From JAWLHJ01 sp040904945 (GTDB lineage: Bacteria; Gemmatimonadota; Gemmatimonadetes; Longimicrobiales; Gaopeijiaceae): 64,000 nt of DNA. Below are positions 8,284 through 15,992 of this stretch, in pieces. The position numbers and the translations under genes were made by a program. The DNA is taken from the NCBI GenBank assembly GCA_040904945.1, contig JBBDSM010000003.1, positions 1 to 64,000 on the forward strand, given 5' to 3'. The notes under the pieces were generated by a model. It did no database searches and had not been told where the DNA came from. It was given only the letters and a program-made list of their open reading frames with translations. How positions within the stretch are numbered: the first letter of the stretch is position 1; every line of letters begins with the position of its first letter.

Positions 8284-9144
8284 CTACCGCCACTCCTCCG
8301 CGCAGTCCTCCGCAAAGCTCTCGAACGTGCGAGCCGGCCTACCGAGGATCCTCGACACGTCGTCCGTAACCTCGGCCCTGACGCCCGCCCTGACCGACTG
8401 GTAGAGCGCGATCACCACTCCGGCGACCTCGGCCGACCACCCGGCCCCGACGAGCCATCCGAGCATCTCCTGGTCCGTGCAGCTCTCGAACCGTATCTCA
8501 CGCTCGGCGGCTCTCGAGAGCGCCCCAGCCATCTCCGCGTGCGTCAGGGCAGCGGGACCGGTGAGTGTGTACGCCTTCCCCATGTGGTCGCGTCCCGTCA
8601 GAGCCGCCGCCGCGACGGCCGCCACGTCACGCCCGTCGACCATGCTGACCGACGCGTCTCCGACCGGCATCGCGAAGCGTCCCGTGCGCCGGATTCGCTC
8701 GCCCAGAAAGTCCCGTCGGAAGTTCTGCATGAGCAGGTTCGGACGCAGGAAGGTGTAATCCACACCGAGGGAGGCGAGATGCTTCTCGAGTCGCCGGATG
8801 GGGAGGTCCCCACGAACCTCGATGCCCATGGCCGAGAGCGTCACCACGTGCTCCGCACCGGCCTGCACGGCCCAGTCGAGAAGCGGGGCCAGCGTCTCGT
8901 AGGCGTCCGGATCGAACGGGGGAGGTTGGAGAAAGACCCGATCGGCCCACTCGACCGCGGCGTCGAACGTCGCGGGCTGCCGGTAGTCCAACTCGACGAC
9001 CTCGACGGAGTCGTCGAAGAGGCCCTGCGCCCGGTCGGGGCTGCGGGTGCCGGCTTTGACCTCCACGCCTTCACGCACGAGCAAGCCGACGAGTTCGGAT
9101 CCGACGATGCCTGTGGCACCGGTCACGAGAATGCGGTCGCTCAT
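8284..9144 (-). CDS. NmrA-like NAD(P)-binding reductase
   Basis: An atypical short-chain dehydrogenase of the NmrA/QOR2 kind, 286 residues. The N-terminus RILVTGATGIVGSELV is a Rossmann dinucleotide-binding motif (GxxGxxG). LSAMGIEV and the downstream LRPNLLMQNF resemble NmrA-type nucleotide-sugar or quinone reductases; the classical YxxxK catalytic pair is not evident. The start at 9144 follows from the motif beginning at residue 4; a possible 12-residue extension is Arg-rich. The substrate is unknown. It lies 81 bp downstream of the MaoC-like gene on the same strand. Confidence 0.8.
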   Translation of the reverse strand: MSDRILVTGATGIVGSELVGLLVREGVEVKAGTRSPDRAQGLFDDSVEVVELDYRQPATFDAAVEWADRVFLQPPPFDPDAYETLAPLLDWAVQAGAEHVVTLSAMGIEVRGDLPIRRLEKHLASLGVDYTFLRPNLLMQNFRRDFLGERIRRTGRFAMPVGDASVSMVDGRDVAAVAAAALTGRDHMGKAYTLTGPAALTHAEMAGALSRAAEREIRFESCTDQEMLGWLVGAGWSAEVAGVVIALYQSVRAGVRAEVTDDVSRILGRPARTFESFAEDCAEEWR

Positions 9145-9225
9145 ACCACGACGATAGCGTACCCGTGGCCACGAGGGCAACGCGCGCCGCGGTGTCGGTC
9201 CCGACCGGTGCGCGATGTCACGCGG

Positions 9226-9693
9226 CTAAGACGCGGGACCCTCTGGGACAAACCGATAACACCACGCGACGCCCTCCAGCACGACCGTCCCGTCTGCCCG
9301 CGCGACCCGTACGGCGAGCTCGCAGACAGGCTTGCGCTCATGAACCGAGAGGACCTCGGCCGTGGCCTCGATCGTGTCCCCGATGAACACGGGCGCGGTG
9401 AACTTCCAGTCCTGGCTGAGAAACACCGTTCCCGGTCCCGGCATGTCCTCGGCGACCAGAGCATGCAGCAGGCCCGTCGTGATCCCGCCTTGCGCCGTCA
9501 GTCTCCCGAATGGGGTCCCCGCGGCGAACGCCTCGTCGAAGTGGAGCGGATTCCGGTCACCGGTGATCTCGGCGTAGCGGCTCACGTGCTCCGCAGTGAC
9601 CGTCATCGTGCGGCTCGCCGTGCGTCCCGGCTCGAGGTTCAGTCTCACCTGACTCCCTGTCTCATCGGCACTCCCCGAGCTCGCCCTCGACAC
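9226..9693 (-). CDS. MaoC-like hot-dog-fold dehydratase
   Basis: A 155-residue single hot-dog domain. The hydratase motif is clear: YAEITGDRNPLHFDEAFA with the catalytic Asp and His (D-x4-H), then the helix GGITTGLLHALV. Members hydrate (R)-enoyl-CoA in fatty-acid or polyhydroxyalkanoate metabolism or serve as acyl-carrier hydratases; the substrate cannot be assigned. The ATG at 9693 gives a polar N-terminal extension of 29 residues; the ATG at 9606 (MTVTAEHVSRY) is an equally plausible start and would leave the 9708-9733 dyad about 100 bp upstream. Confidence 0.82.
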   Translation of the reverse strand: MSRASSGSADETGSQVRLNLEPGRTASRTMTVTAEHVSRYAEITGDRNPLHFDEAFAAGTPFGRLTAQGGITTGLLHALVAEDMPGPGTVFLSQDWKFTAPVFIGDTIEATAEVLSVHERKPVCELAVRVARADGTVVLEGVAWCYRFVPEGPAS

Positions 9694-9707
9694 TGTGCGA
9701 GAGCCCG

Positions 9708-9733
9708 ACCCATCGTCCGTTCGAACGATGGGT
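9708..9733. promoter_or_regulatory. 9-bp dyad between hydrolase and MaoC-like genes
   Basis: ACCCATCGT, an 8-nt loop (itself containing GTTCGAAC) and ACGATGGGT form a perfect inverted repeat. It could end the hydrolase transcript or be an operator for the downstream gene; no T-tract follows on the minus strand. Confidence 0.4.
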
Positions 9734-9760
9734 GATAGCTAGCGAAGCGATCGATCGATT

Positions 9761-10813
9761 TCAATAGTCCCGTGAGGCTCCTCCCGGCAGGGTCGCGACG
9801 AAGGCGCGGATGCGCTCGAGGACGAGATCCGTCGTACCCGGCGAGAGCGCGTCGCCGGCGGGCACGTGCCGATCCGGATCACCGGGATCCTCGACAGCGA
9901 AGAGTGATTTCGCACCCGAGCCGAGACGCTCGAAGGCGCGCTCCGTCTCACGAGCATCCACGACTTCGTCGTCCGGAACATAGATGACGAGCGTGGGCGT
10001 GCGGATCGCCTCCAACTCCGACGTCCGCACGTGCTCCGTCAGCGCCATCATCGGAAGGAGCGACTCCGTGGCATGGCACGACGTCCAATGGCGCTCGTGC
10101 AGCTCGTTGTGTGTCGGAAAGCAGCGCTCGGACCCCTCCACGAGTCGGGCGAGGACGCCGCCCCATGGCCAGAGCAAGAGGCGTGACATCCGGTCACGTG
10201 GATGGAAGTTGGGCGAGAGGAGCACCAGTCCGGCCACGTCGGCCGCGAGTTCCCGGCGCGAGACCGCCCAGGTCGCGAGCGTTCCCCCGGTCGAGGTTCC
10301 CACGAGGAGCACCCGGTCTCCGATGGCCCGACCGACCGCCAGGGCCTCGGCCGTGTCGTGGAGCCACGCCGTGGTGGTCGCCTCGGCCATCGCGTCCCCG
10401 TCACGCCCGTGACCGGTCAGCCGGGTGAAGTAGGCGTTGGCTCCGAGCTCCTGGGCAAGCCGCGTCACCAGCGGCTCAACCTCGTGCCGGTCCGCCGTGA
10501 AGCCGTGCAGGTAGACGACGGACAACGGTGTCGGGGATCGGGTCGCCGAGTCCAGCCATGCAACGTGCTTCTCGGCGCCGGGCCGGATCCCCGGAACCGC
10601 CGACTCGACCCGCCGGAGGTAGCCGTTGACGTCCTCGCCGACCACCGGCACGTCGCGGAGCTCGCCCATCTCGGCGCGTGGGCCGAGGAGGACCAGGACC
10701 GTCACACCGAGGGCGAGCATCCCCCACAGCCACCATCCGCGAAGTAACCCGAGCGCGTAATGCGCGGGAGACGGCCGCACGCGACTGGCAGGAACCGGCT
10801 CGGGACCCGACAT
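9761..10813 (-). CDS. Membrane-anchored alpha/beta hydrolase
   Basis: A 350-residue serine hydrolase with one N-terminal transmembrane helix (about 25-45) and the catalytic domain probably periplasmic. It shows the oxyanion segment VVYLHGFTADRHE, the nucleophile elbow VGTSTGGTLA, the acid region VIYVPDDEVVD and a late His (DRHVP). The fold resembles monoacylglycerol-lipase or carboxylesterase proteins; the substrate is unknown. It diverges from the degenerate GGDEF gene with only 33 bp between the start codons, so the two promoters must overlap or one transcript is nearly leaderless. Confidence 0.82.
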   Translation of the reverse strand: MSGPEPVPASRVRPSPAHYALGLLRGWWLWGMLALGVTVLVLLGPRAEMGELRDVPVVGEDVNGYLRRVESAVPGIRPGAEKHVAWLDSATRSPTPLSVVYLHGFTADRHEVEPLVTRLAQELGANAYFTRLTGHGRDGDAMAEATTTAWLHDTAEALAVGRAIGDRVLLVGTSTGGTLATWAVSRRELAADVAGLVLLSPNFHPRDRMSRLLLWPWGGVLARLVEGSERCFPTHNELHERHWTSCHATESLLPMMALTEHVRTSELEAIRTPTLVIYVPDDEVVDARETERAFERLGSGAKSLFAVEDPGDPDRHVPAGDALSPGTTDLVLERIRAFVATLPGGASRDY

Positions 10814-10846
10814 TGGATCGACCCTCGACAGGAGCGTACCCCAGGA

Positions 10847-11338
10847 ATGTCTCGTGAAGAATACACGCTAGGCCGCGAGGACGTCGCCGGCCACCCGGCC
10901 CTCACCGACGCCGGCACCGGGCTGGCGAACCGTCTCCACTTCGAGCTGGTCTACCACTACATGTTCCAGGCCGGCGACCGGGGCATGGCGTTCACCATCA
11001 TGCTCGTGAGCGTCGGCGGGGAGCGCTCGCTCGACGACGCTCCCGATCTGCTCCGGCGTGTGGGCAGCACCCTCCAGGGCACGACTCGACTCTCCGATCT
11101 GGTCGCCCGCATCGGAGGTCCCGGCTTCGCCGTCCTGTTGCTGGGAACCAACCTCCCGGGCGCCCGGATCGCCGCCGACCGAATCGAGTCCGCCCTGCGC
11201 GAGACCACCACCGAGCCGATCTCCATCGGGATCGCGACCTTCGACCCTCGAATGAAGCAACCCGGGGAGTTGTTGGACGCCGTGGAGTCCGCCCTGGGGA
11301 CGGCGCAACAGGCCGGCGGTGGCGTCGAGATGGGATGA
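10847..11338 (+). CDS. Degenerate GGDEF-domain protein
   Basis: A 163-residue single-domain protein. It begins like a diguanylate-cyclase domain (LTDAGTGLANRLHFE, 19-33). The signature loop that should read GG(D/E)EF is GGPGF (90-94), so the metal- and GTP-binding acidic residues are missing. Cyclic-di-GMP synthesis is therefore very unlikely; such remnants usually bind nucleotide or partner proteins (inference). The later ISIGIATFDP strand is conserved. No sensory domain is attached. Its stop overlaps the start of the next gene (ATGA), indicating translational coupling to the membrane kinase-like protein. Confidence 0.75.
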   Translation: MSREEYTLGREDVAGHPALTDAGTGLANRLHFELVYHYMFQAGDRGMAFTIMLVSVGGERSLDDAPDLLRRVGSTLQGTTRLSDLVARIGGPGFAVLLLGTNLPGARIAADRIESALRETTTEPISIGIATFDPRMKQPGELLDAVESALGTAQQAGGGVEMG

Positions 11339-11946
11339 GGGACGGATTCACCGATTTCGGCACCCTCGTCCGCCGAACCGAAGGCGCACAGCCGTGGCGT
11401 CGAGCGTTCCATGCAGCGAACGGCGTCCTCCTGGCGATCGCGCTGACCTGGTGGCCCTTCGCTCCGGACACCGCGTGGATCGCGGCGTGGGCGGTGGCCG
11501 CGACGCTCCTCATCGGAGATCTGGTCCGGCTCCGCGTCCCCAAGGCCAACGAGCTGTTTTTCAGGCTGTTACGGAGCCTCGCGTCTCCAAGAGAGGCCGA
11601 AGGGATCGCCTCCTCGACCTGGTATGCCGTGGGCATCGCCGTGGCCGTCAGCTTCACGCCGCCGCCCGTCGCCGTGTCGGGGATCCTCGTCCTGGCCTTC
11701 TCGGACCCTGCCGCGAGCTACTTCGGGCGACGCTGGGGGACGCGGCCCTTCCTGGGCGGCTCGGTGGAAGGGAGCGTGCTCTTCCTCCTGGTCACGCTCG
11801 CCGTACTGGCGCCCCGCCACGGCTGGACGATCGCGTTGGCGGTGGCCCTTCCCGTGACGCTCCTCGAGCGGCGCTCCTGGCCCCTCGACGACAACTTCAC
11901 CGTCCCGGTGGCGACGGCTGCCATCGTGGCTCTTCTCGCCGCCTGA
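11335..11946 (+). CDS. Dolichol/phytol-kinase-like (CTP-dependent lipid kinase family) membrane protein
   Basis: A 203-residue polytopic membrane protein with about six hydrophobic segments. The motifs FSDPAASYFGRRWG (about 122-135) and DDNFTVP near the C-terminus match the Sec59/VTE5/Dgk1 family, which phosphorylates polyprenols, phytol or diacylglycerol using CTP. The exact lipid is not predictable. It is coupled by a 4-bp overlap to the degenerate GGDEF protein, an unusual pairing that suggests the latter modulates it (inference). The convergent cupin gene follows after 18 bp. Confidence 0.75.
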   Translation: MRDGFTDFGTLVRRTEGAQPWRRAFHAANGVLLAIALTWWPFAPDTAWIAAWAVAATLLIGDLVRLRVPKANELFFRLLRSLASPREAEGIASSTWYAVGIAVAVSFTPPPVAVSGILVLAFSDPAASYFGRRWGTRPFLGGSVEGSVLFLLVTLAVLAPRHGWTIALAVALPVTLLERRSWPLDDNFTVPVATAAIVALLAA

Positions 11947-11964
11947 CGACCGGTTAGCCGCGCC

Positions 11965-12321
11965 TCAGCACTCCACCAGCTCGATGGCGTCCGGCTGGTT
12001 GGGAACCACACACAGGAATTCGAAGCCCTCGTCGCCGGCCGCGTAGTTGTGCGCAACACCCCCGGGGATGTAGACCACGTCGCCCGCCTTCACGTCGTGG
12101 ACCGCGTCACCGATCTGGACGCGCGCGCTCCCCCGGAGCACGTACTGCTCGTGCTCGACCGAGTTGGTGTGGAGGGGCATGCCACCACCCGGCTCCATGA
12201 TGAAGCGCCGCATGGCGAAGTTCGGACCTTCGTCCGGGCCGATGAGGACCTGGCGCGTAGTTCCGGTGCCGGCTTTGACCTCTTCGGCGGGCAAGCTGTC
12301 CGCGTGACGTACGGAAGACAT
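11965..12321 (-). CDS. Single-domain cupin
   Basis: A 118-residue cupin_2 protein. Motif 1 (PLHTNSVEHEQYVLRGSA) and motif 2 (GDVVYIPGGVAHNY) supply the usual His/Glu metal ligands. Such small cupins are metal-dependent isomerases, dioxygenases or ligand sensors; no substrate can be given. I placed the start at 12321 because AGGAG lies about 8 nt upstream and homology begins there; a longer frame runs to 12480 but its first 53 residues have no cupin character. Confidence 0.82.
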   Translation of the reverse strand: MSSVRHADSLPAEEVKAGTGTTRQVLIGPDEGPNFAMRRFIMEPGGGMPLHTNSVEHEQYVLRGSARVQIGDAVHDVKAGDVVYIPGGVAHNYAAGDEGFEFLCVVPNQPDAIELVEC

Positions 12322-12675
12322 TCCGATCTCCTGGTTTTCGAGTGACTGGAGAAGTGGAGCGAAATCCGACGCTCCCCGCAAGATCGGAGGTACGCCCAAA
12401 CGAAAACGGCCCGGCAAAACCGAAGTTTTACCGGACCTCTGCGAGACGCCCGTGACCCTCCCGCCAACAGACGTCCGCATTCCTTTCGGGGCTCCGCCGG
12501 CAGCCCTTCCAGAGCCCCCGGCGGAGCCCGGGAGGCTTCGGCCGACGACCCTCGCAATCGGTCGCTCATTCGGCGCTCGCCTCCCTATGCTGAGGAAGGA
12601 TAGCCCGAGCGCCGGGGCTTATCAGTCGGGTAAGGCTCCAGATGTGTGTGGGGAAAACCCCCACACGCAGGTGGT
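12322..12675. other. Intergenic region between cupin and hypothetical gene
   Basis: About 350 bp without a supportable gene. Besides the cupin ribosome-binding site it holds an imperfect inverted repeat at 12411-12434 (CCGG/AAAA arms around CCGAAG) and the 12646-12666 hairpin. The cupin promoter should lie here; I cannot pick its -35/-10 elements reliably. Confidence 0.5.
12646..12666 (-). terminator. Perfect hairpin, probable terminator of the 12676-13086 gene
   Basis: GTGTGGGG and CCCCACAC form an 8-bp stem around a 5-nt AT-rich loop, 10 bp beyond the stop codon. There is no T-tract after it. Confidence 0.45.
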
Positions 12676-13086
12676 TCAACCCCGGGGCCTATGGACGCTC
12701 ACGCGGAGGGGCGGAGCGACGGTGTAGTGGAAGCGGAGACGGTTCTCACCCTCCTCCACGACATTGGAGATCTTCTGGCGGGTCTTCGGATGGTCGTGCC
12801 CCGGTTCGTTCTCGACGACCAGGACCTCACCGGACTCCAGGCCGCCTTCGAGCGCACGAAGCTGCTCCTCCAGTCGCTCGAGGAGGAGCTGCTCGGTCTC
12901 GTCCTGAACGGCTCCCTCCGCCTCTGCCACGAGCTCGTGCACCGACCGGTGCTCATAGCGGGCCTCCAACTCGTCCGCGGGAAACGATTCGACGCGATCG
13001 CGCCGGAACGAGACCTCGTTGAGCGCCTTGGAGTCGAAGTTGGTCTCCACGCTCTGGTAGGACGCGCCATACTTCCTGAAGATCAT
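12676..13086 (-). CDS. Conserved hypothetical protein, Gemmatimonadota-type
   Basis: A 136-residue soluble acidic protein. The N-terminus (MIFRKYGASYQSVETNFDSKAL) and the C-terminal part (ENEPGHDHPKTR, then a beta-rich VVEEGENRLRFHYTV region) resemble a small family I associate with Gemmatimonadota. The centre (about 45-85) is Glu/Leu-rich and probably a coiled coil. No catalytic motif is visible. It follows the DEAD-box helicase by 31 bp on the same strand, so the two are probably co-transcribed. Confidence 0.65.
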   Translation of the reverse strand: MIFRKYGASYQSVETNFDSKALNEVSFRRDRVESFPADELEARYEHRSVHELVAEAEGAVQDETEQLLLERLEEQLRALEGGLESGEVLVVENEPGHDHPKTRQKISNVVEEGENRLRFHYTVAPPLRVSVHRPRG

Positions 13087-13117
13087 GGTCGCCTCGGTGA
13101 GGATCGGGTCAGTCGGA

Positions 13118-14377
13118 TCAGGATCCCGGGTTCAGCAGCGCTTCGAGCTCCTCGGGTGACAGCTCGTCCACGGACTTGGAGCCCATCCCCTGCGGTGAGC
13201 GCGTCTTCCTGCCTCGACGCGCAGCCGCGCGAGTCTCCGTCTGCGGCGTCCCCGCGTAATCGAACTCGGGAAGGTGCTCGCGCTCCAGCCTCCGGCCGAG
13301 CCGGTGCTCGAGACTCTTGATCGCGCCAAGGTCACCGGCCGTGATGAAGGTCACCGCCGTTCCGGTCGCGCCCGCGCGGCCCGTCCGGCCAATGCGGTGC
13401 ACGTAGTCCTCGGGGTCGAGCGGCACGTCGTAGTTGACCACGTGGCTGATCCCCTCGACGTCGAGGCCCCGCTGGGCCACGTCGGTCGCCACGAGCACGC
13501 GGACCTTTCCGGTCGCGAAGCGCTCGAGCGCGCGCGTCCGGTGCTTCATGTGCCGGTCCGAGTGCATGACGTCGACCTCGATGCCCTCGCGCTCGAGCCG
13601 ACGCTCGAGCACGTCGGCGCCCGCCTTCGTCCGCGAGAAGATCAGAACCTGATCCCAGTGCGGCTCGGCCATGAGCTTCAACAGGAGGTCGGGCTTCTTG
13701 TCCGGCTTCACGGAGTAGAAGCGCTCTTCGATGCCCTCGGCGGTCGTTCCGGACGGCGTGGCCTCGACCCACTCGGCATCCTCCGTCAGTCGCAGCGCGA
13801 GGTCGTGTACGCCGTTGGGCATGGTCGCGCTGAAGAGCATCGTCTGACGCTTGCCGCGCATCCCACGGAAAACCTGTTCGATCTGCGGCCGGAATCCCAT
13901 GTCGAGCATCCGGTCCGCTTCGTCGAGCACCATGTAGTCGAGGTTGGACAGATCGACCCGTCCGGACTCCATGTGATCGATGAAGCGTCCAGGAGTTGCC
14001 ACGATCACCTCGAAGCCCTGGTCGAGGGCTGTGATCTGCGGGCCGTAGCCGACGCCGCCGTGGATCACCTCGCTCCGAATACTCGTGCCCTTCGAGAGCT
14101 CGACGGTGTCGTCCGACACCTGCTGGGCGAGCTCACGCGTGGGGCAGAGAACGAGAATCTGGAGCCCGCCCCCGGCCTTGATACGCTCGAGCCCGGGGAT
14201 CATGAACGCGGCCGTCTTCCCGGTCCCGGTCTGGGCGATGCCGACGACGTCCTTGCCTTTGAGCCCGTGAGGGATCGCCTTGGCCTGGATGGGGGTCGGG
14301 GTGGTCCACCCCAGCGCCTCCACGGCGGCGAGGCGTTCGGGAGAGAGGCCGAGATCGGCGAATGTTTTCGTTTCCAA
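13118..14377 (-). CDS. DEAD-box ATP-dependent RNA helicase (RhlE-like)
   Basis: A 419-residue RNA helicase core with all motifs intact: Q motif (TTPTPIQAKAIP), motif I (AQTGTGKTAAF), Ia (PTREL), II (VLDEADRMLDMG), III (SATMP) and VI (HRIGRTGRAG). A short basic tail follows (AARRGRKTRSP). Such enzymes unwind rRNA or mRNA structures during ribosome assembly, cold adaptation or decay. The start codon is TTG (14375-14377) with AGGAAG about 8 nt upstream. The intact motifs contrast with the degenerate paralogue at 18274-19818. Confidence 0.95.
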   Translation of the reverse strand: METKTFADLGLSPERLAAVEALGWTTPTPIQAKAIPHGLKGKDVVGIAQTGTGKTAAFMIPGLERIKAGGGLQILVLCPTRELAQQVSDDTVELSKGTSIRSEVIHGGVGYGPQITALDQGFEVIVATPGRFIDHMESGRVDLSNLDYMVLDEADRMLDMGFRPQIEQVFRGMRGKRQTMLFSATMPNGVHDLALRLTEDAEWVEATPSGTTAEGIEERFYSVKPDKKPDLLLKLMAEPHWDQVLIFSRTKAGADVLERRLEREGIEVDVMHSDRHMKHRTRALERFATGKVRVLVATDVAQRGLDVEGISHVVNYDVPLDPEDYVHRIGRTGRAGATGTAVTFITAGDLGAIKSLEHRLGRRLEREHLPEFDYAGTPQTETRAAARRGRKTRSPQGMGSKSVDELSPEELEALLNPGS

Positions 14378-14562
14378 GGGATATCTTCCTGCTGTTTACA
14401 ACACGGGGAAAACCGCGCCCCGAGGCGTCACACCCGAGGAGCTACGCCGTGAAAGGTAATGAGCTTCCTTGCCAAGGGTATAGCCGCTTGGGCAACTTCC
14501 CGCGCCCGGTCCGCAACCGAGATCGGATCGGGATCGACGTCACGACAGGACTCCGAGCCCAC

Positions 14563-15063
14563 ATGGATGCCGAGCCCAACCGCCCCAGCCGCACCTCGAT
14601 TCTTTTCGTCTGCCTCGGCAACATCTGCCGATCTCCCTTAGCCGAGGGCATCTTCCGTGATCGAGTGGCGAAGCGGGGTTTGACAGACCGCTTCGAGATC
14701 GATTCCGCCGGTACCGGGGGATGGCACGTCGGCGAGCCGGCCGACGCCCGGGCCGCGATGGTCGCGGAAAGTCACGGCGTCACGCTCGAGAGCCGAGCTC
14801 GTCAGGTGACCGAGGCCGACCTGGCCCACTACCACTACGTGATCGCCATGGACCGGGACAACCTCGCCGAGCTGGAACGCATGGGCGCTGGTGTCGAAGA
14901 CGGAGCCGAGCTCCACCTTCTCCGCGAGTTCGATCCAGCCGGCACCGGTGAAGAGGTCCCCGACCCGTACTATGGGGGCGCCAGCGGCTTCGAGGCCGTG
15001 TACGACATGGTGAACCGGTCCTGCGAAGCGTTCCTCGAACACGTGCTGGCCCGGAGCGCGTGA
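14563..15063 (+). CDS. Low-molecular-weight protein-tyrosine phosphatase
   Basis: A 166-residue cytosolic phosphatase. The P-loop CLGNICRS gives nucleophile C17 and R23 (C-x5-R), and the general acid lies in the DPYYGG loop at D134. The family dephosphorylates tyrosine or arginine residues, often on exopolysaccharide kinases or heat-shock regulators; no such partner is adjacent. It overlaps the fructosamine-kinase gene by 4 bp (GTGA), so the two are translationally coupled. LMW phosphatase-fructosamine kinase pairing fits a protein-repair role, because some family members act on sugar phosphates or phosphorylated protein adducts (inference). Confidence 0.93.
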   Translation: MDAEPNRPSRTSILFVCLGNICRSPLAEGIFRDRVAKRGLTDRFEIDSAGTGGWHVGEPADARAAMVAESHGVTLESRARQVTEADLAHYHYVIAMDRDNLAELERMGAGVEDGAELHLLREFDPAGTGEEVPDPYYGGASGFEAVYDMVNRSCEAFLEHVLARSA

Positions 15064-15989
15064 CCCTCCCGGACGCCGTCCGACGGAGCGTGGAGATCGC
15101 CCTCGACGAGCTCGGCCTCCCCGGATCCTTGGGCAGCGCGACGCCGGTGGGTGGCGGCTGCATCCACCACGGCACCCGGATCGACATGGACACCGGCGCG
15201 TCCTTCTTCCTGAAGTGGAGCCCGAACGTTCCGGCCGGCATGTTCGAGGCGGAGGCTGAAGGTCTTCGAGCGCTCCGCGAGGCGGGCTCGGTCAAGGTCC
15301 CCGAGCCTCTGGCCTGGGACGAGGGATCCCCTGCTTGGTTCCTCATGGAGTACGTGGCACCGGGCTCCGGCGAAGTCCGCGGCGCTGCCCTCGGTCACGG
15401 CCTGGCCGCGATCCACCGGTCGGGAGTCTCCTCGAACCCTTCGGCCTCGCTCGAGCCGGCCGCGACCCAGGGGAGCTTCGGGTGGTCCCGCGACAACTGG
15501 ATCGGATCACTCCCGCAGCAGAATCCGCCCACGGCGTCGTGGGGCGCATTCTGGCGTGACGCCCGTCTCTTCCCGCAGCTCGAAGCGTGTCGCGCGCACG
15601 GCCGCCTCCGCGACGAGATCTTCGACCGGCTGCTCGATGCGGTCCCGGCGGCGCTCGCGTCCGTCACGACCTCGGCCCTGGTCCACGGCGACCTTTGGAG
15701 CGGCAACGCGTACACGTCTTCCGCGGGGACGCCGGTTCTCGTCGATCCGGCCGTGTACCGGGGCGACGGCGAGGTCGACCTCGCGATGTCCGAGTTGTTC
15801 GGTGGCTTCGACCCCGCCTTCTACCGGGCCTACGCGGCGGAGCAGCCGGTCACGGCCGAGTACCGGGCGTTCAAGCGTGATCTGTACCAGCTCTATTACC
15901 TGCTGGTCCACGTGAACCTCTTCGGCGCCTCGTACGAAGCGGGGGCGCGGAAGGCTGCGGAAGGGGCCCTGGCCGGGATGGGCTGCTAA
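15060..15989 (+). CDS. Fructosamine/ketosamine-3-kinase family protein
   Basis: A 309-residue kinase of the protein-kinase-like fold. It phosphorylates sugar adducts on proteins so that they fall off (deglycation). Visible features are the N-terminal GGGCIHHGTRI strand, the FFLKWSP lysine strand, the catalytic loop LVHGDLWSGN and the metal-binding region VLVDPAVYRGDGEVDLAMSE. Length is as expected. The GTG start overlaps the stop of the upstream phosphatase (GTGA). It converges on the aminotransferase gene after 3 bp. Confidence 0.92.
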   Translation: MTLPDAVRRSVEIALDELGLPGSLGSATPVGGGCIHHGTRIDMDTGASFFLKWSPNVPAGMFEAEAEGLRALREAGSVKVPEPLAWDEGSPAWFLMEYVAPGSGEVRGAALGHGLAAIHRSGVSSNPSASLEPAATQGSFGWSRDNWIGSLPQQNPPTASWGAFWRDARLFPQLEACRAHGRLRDEIFDRLLDAVPAALASVTTSALVHGDLWSGNAYTSSAGTPVLVDPAVYRGDGEVDLAMSELFGGFDPAFYRAYAAEQPVTAEYRAFKRDLYQLYYLLVHVNLFGASYEAGARKAAEGALAGMGC

Positions 15990-15992
15990 GGC

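Noticed and set aside
10847..11338. Active diguanylate cyclase
   Set aside because: The signature loop is GGPGF, lacking the acidic residues needed for catalysis.
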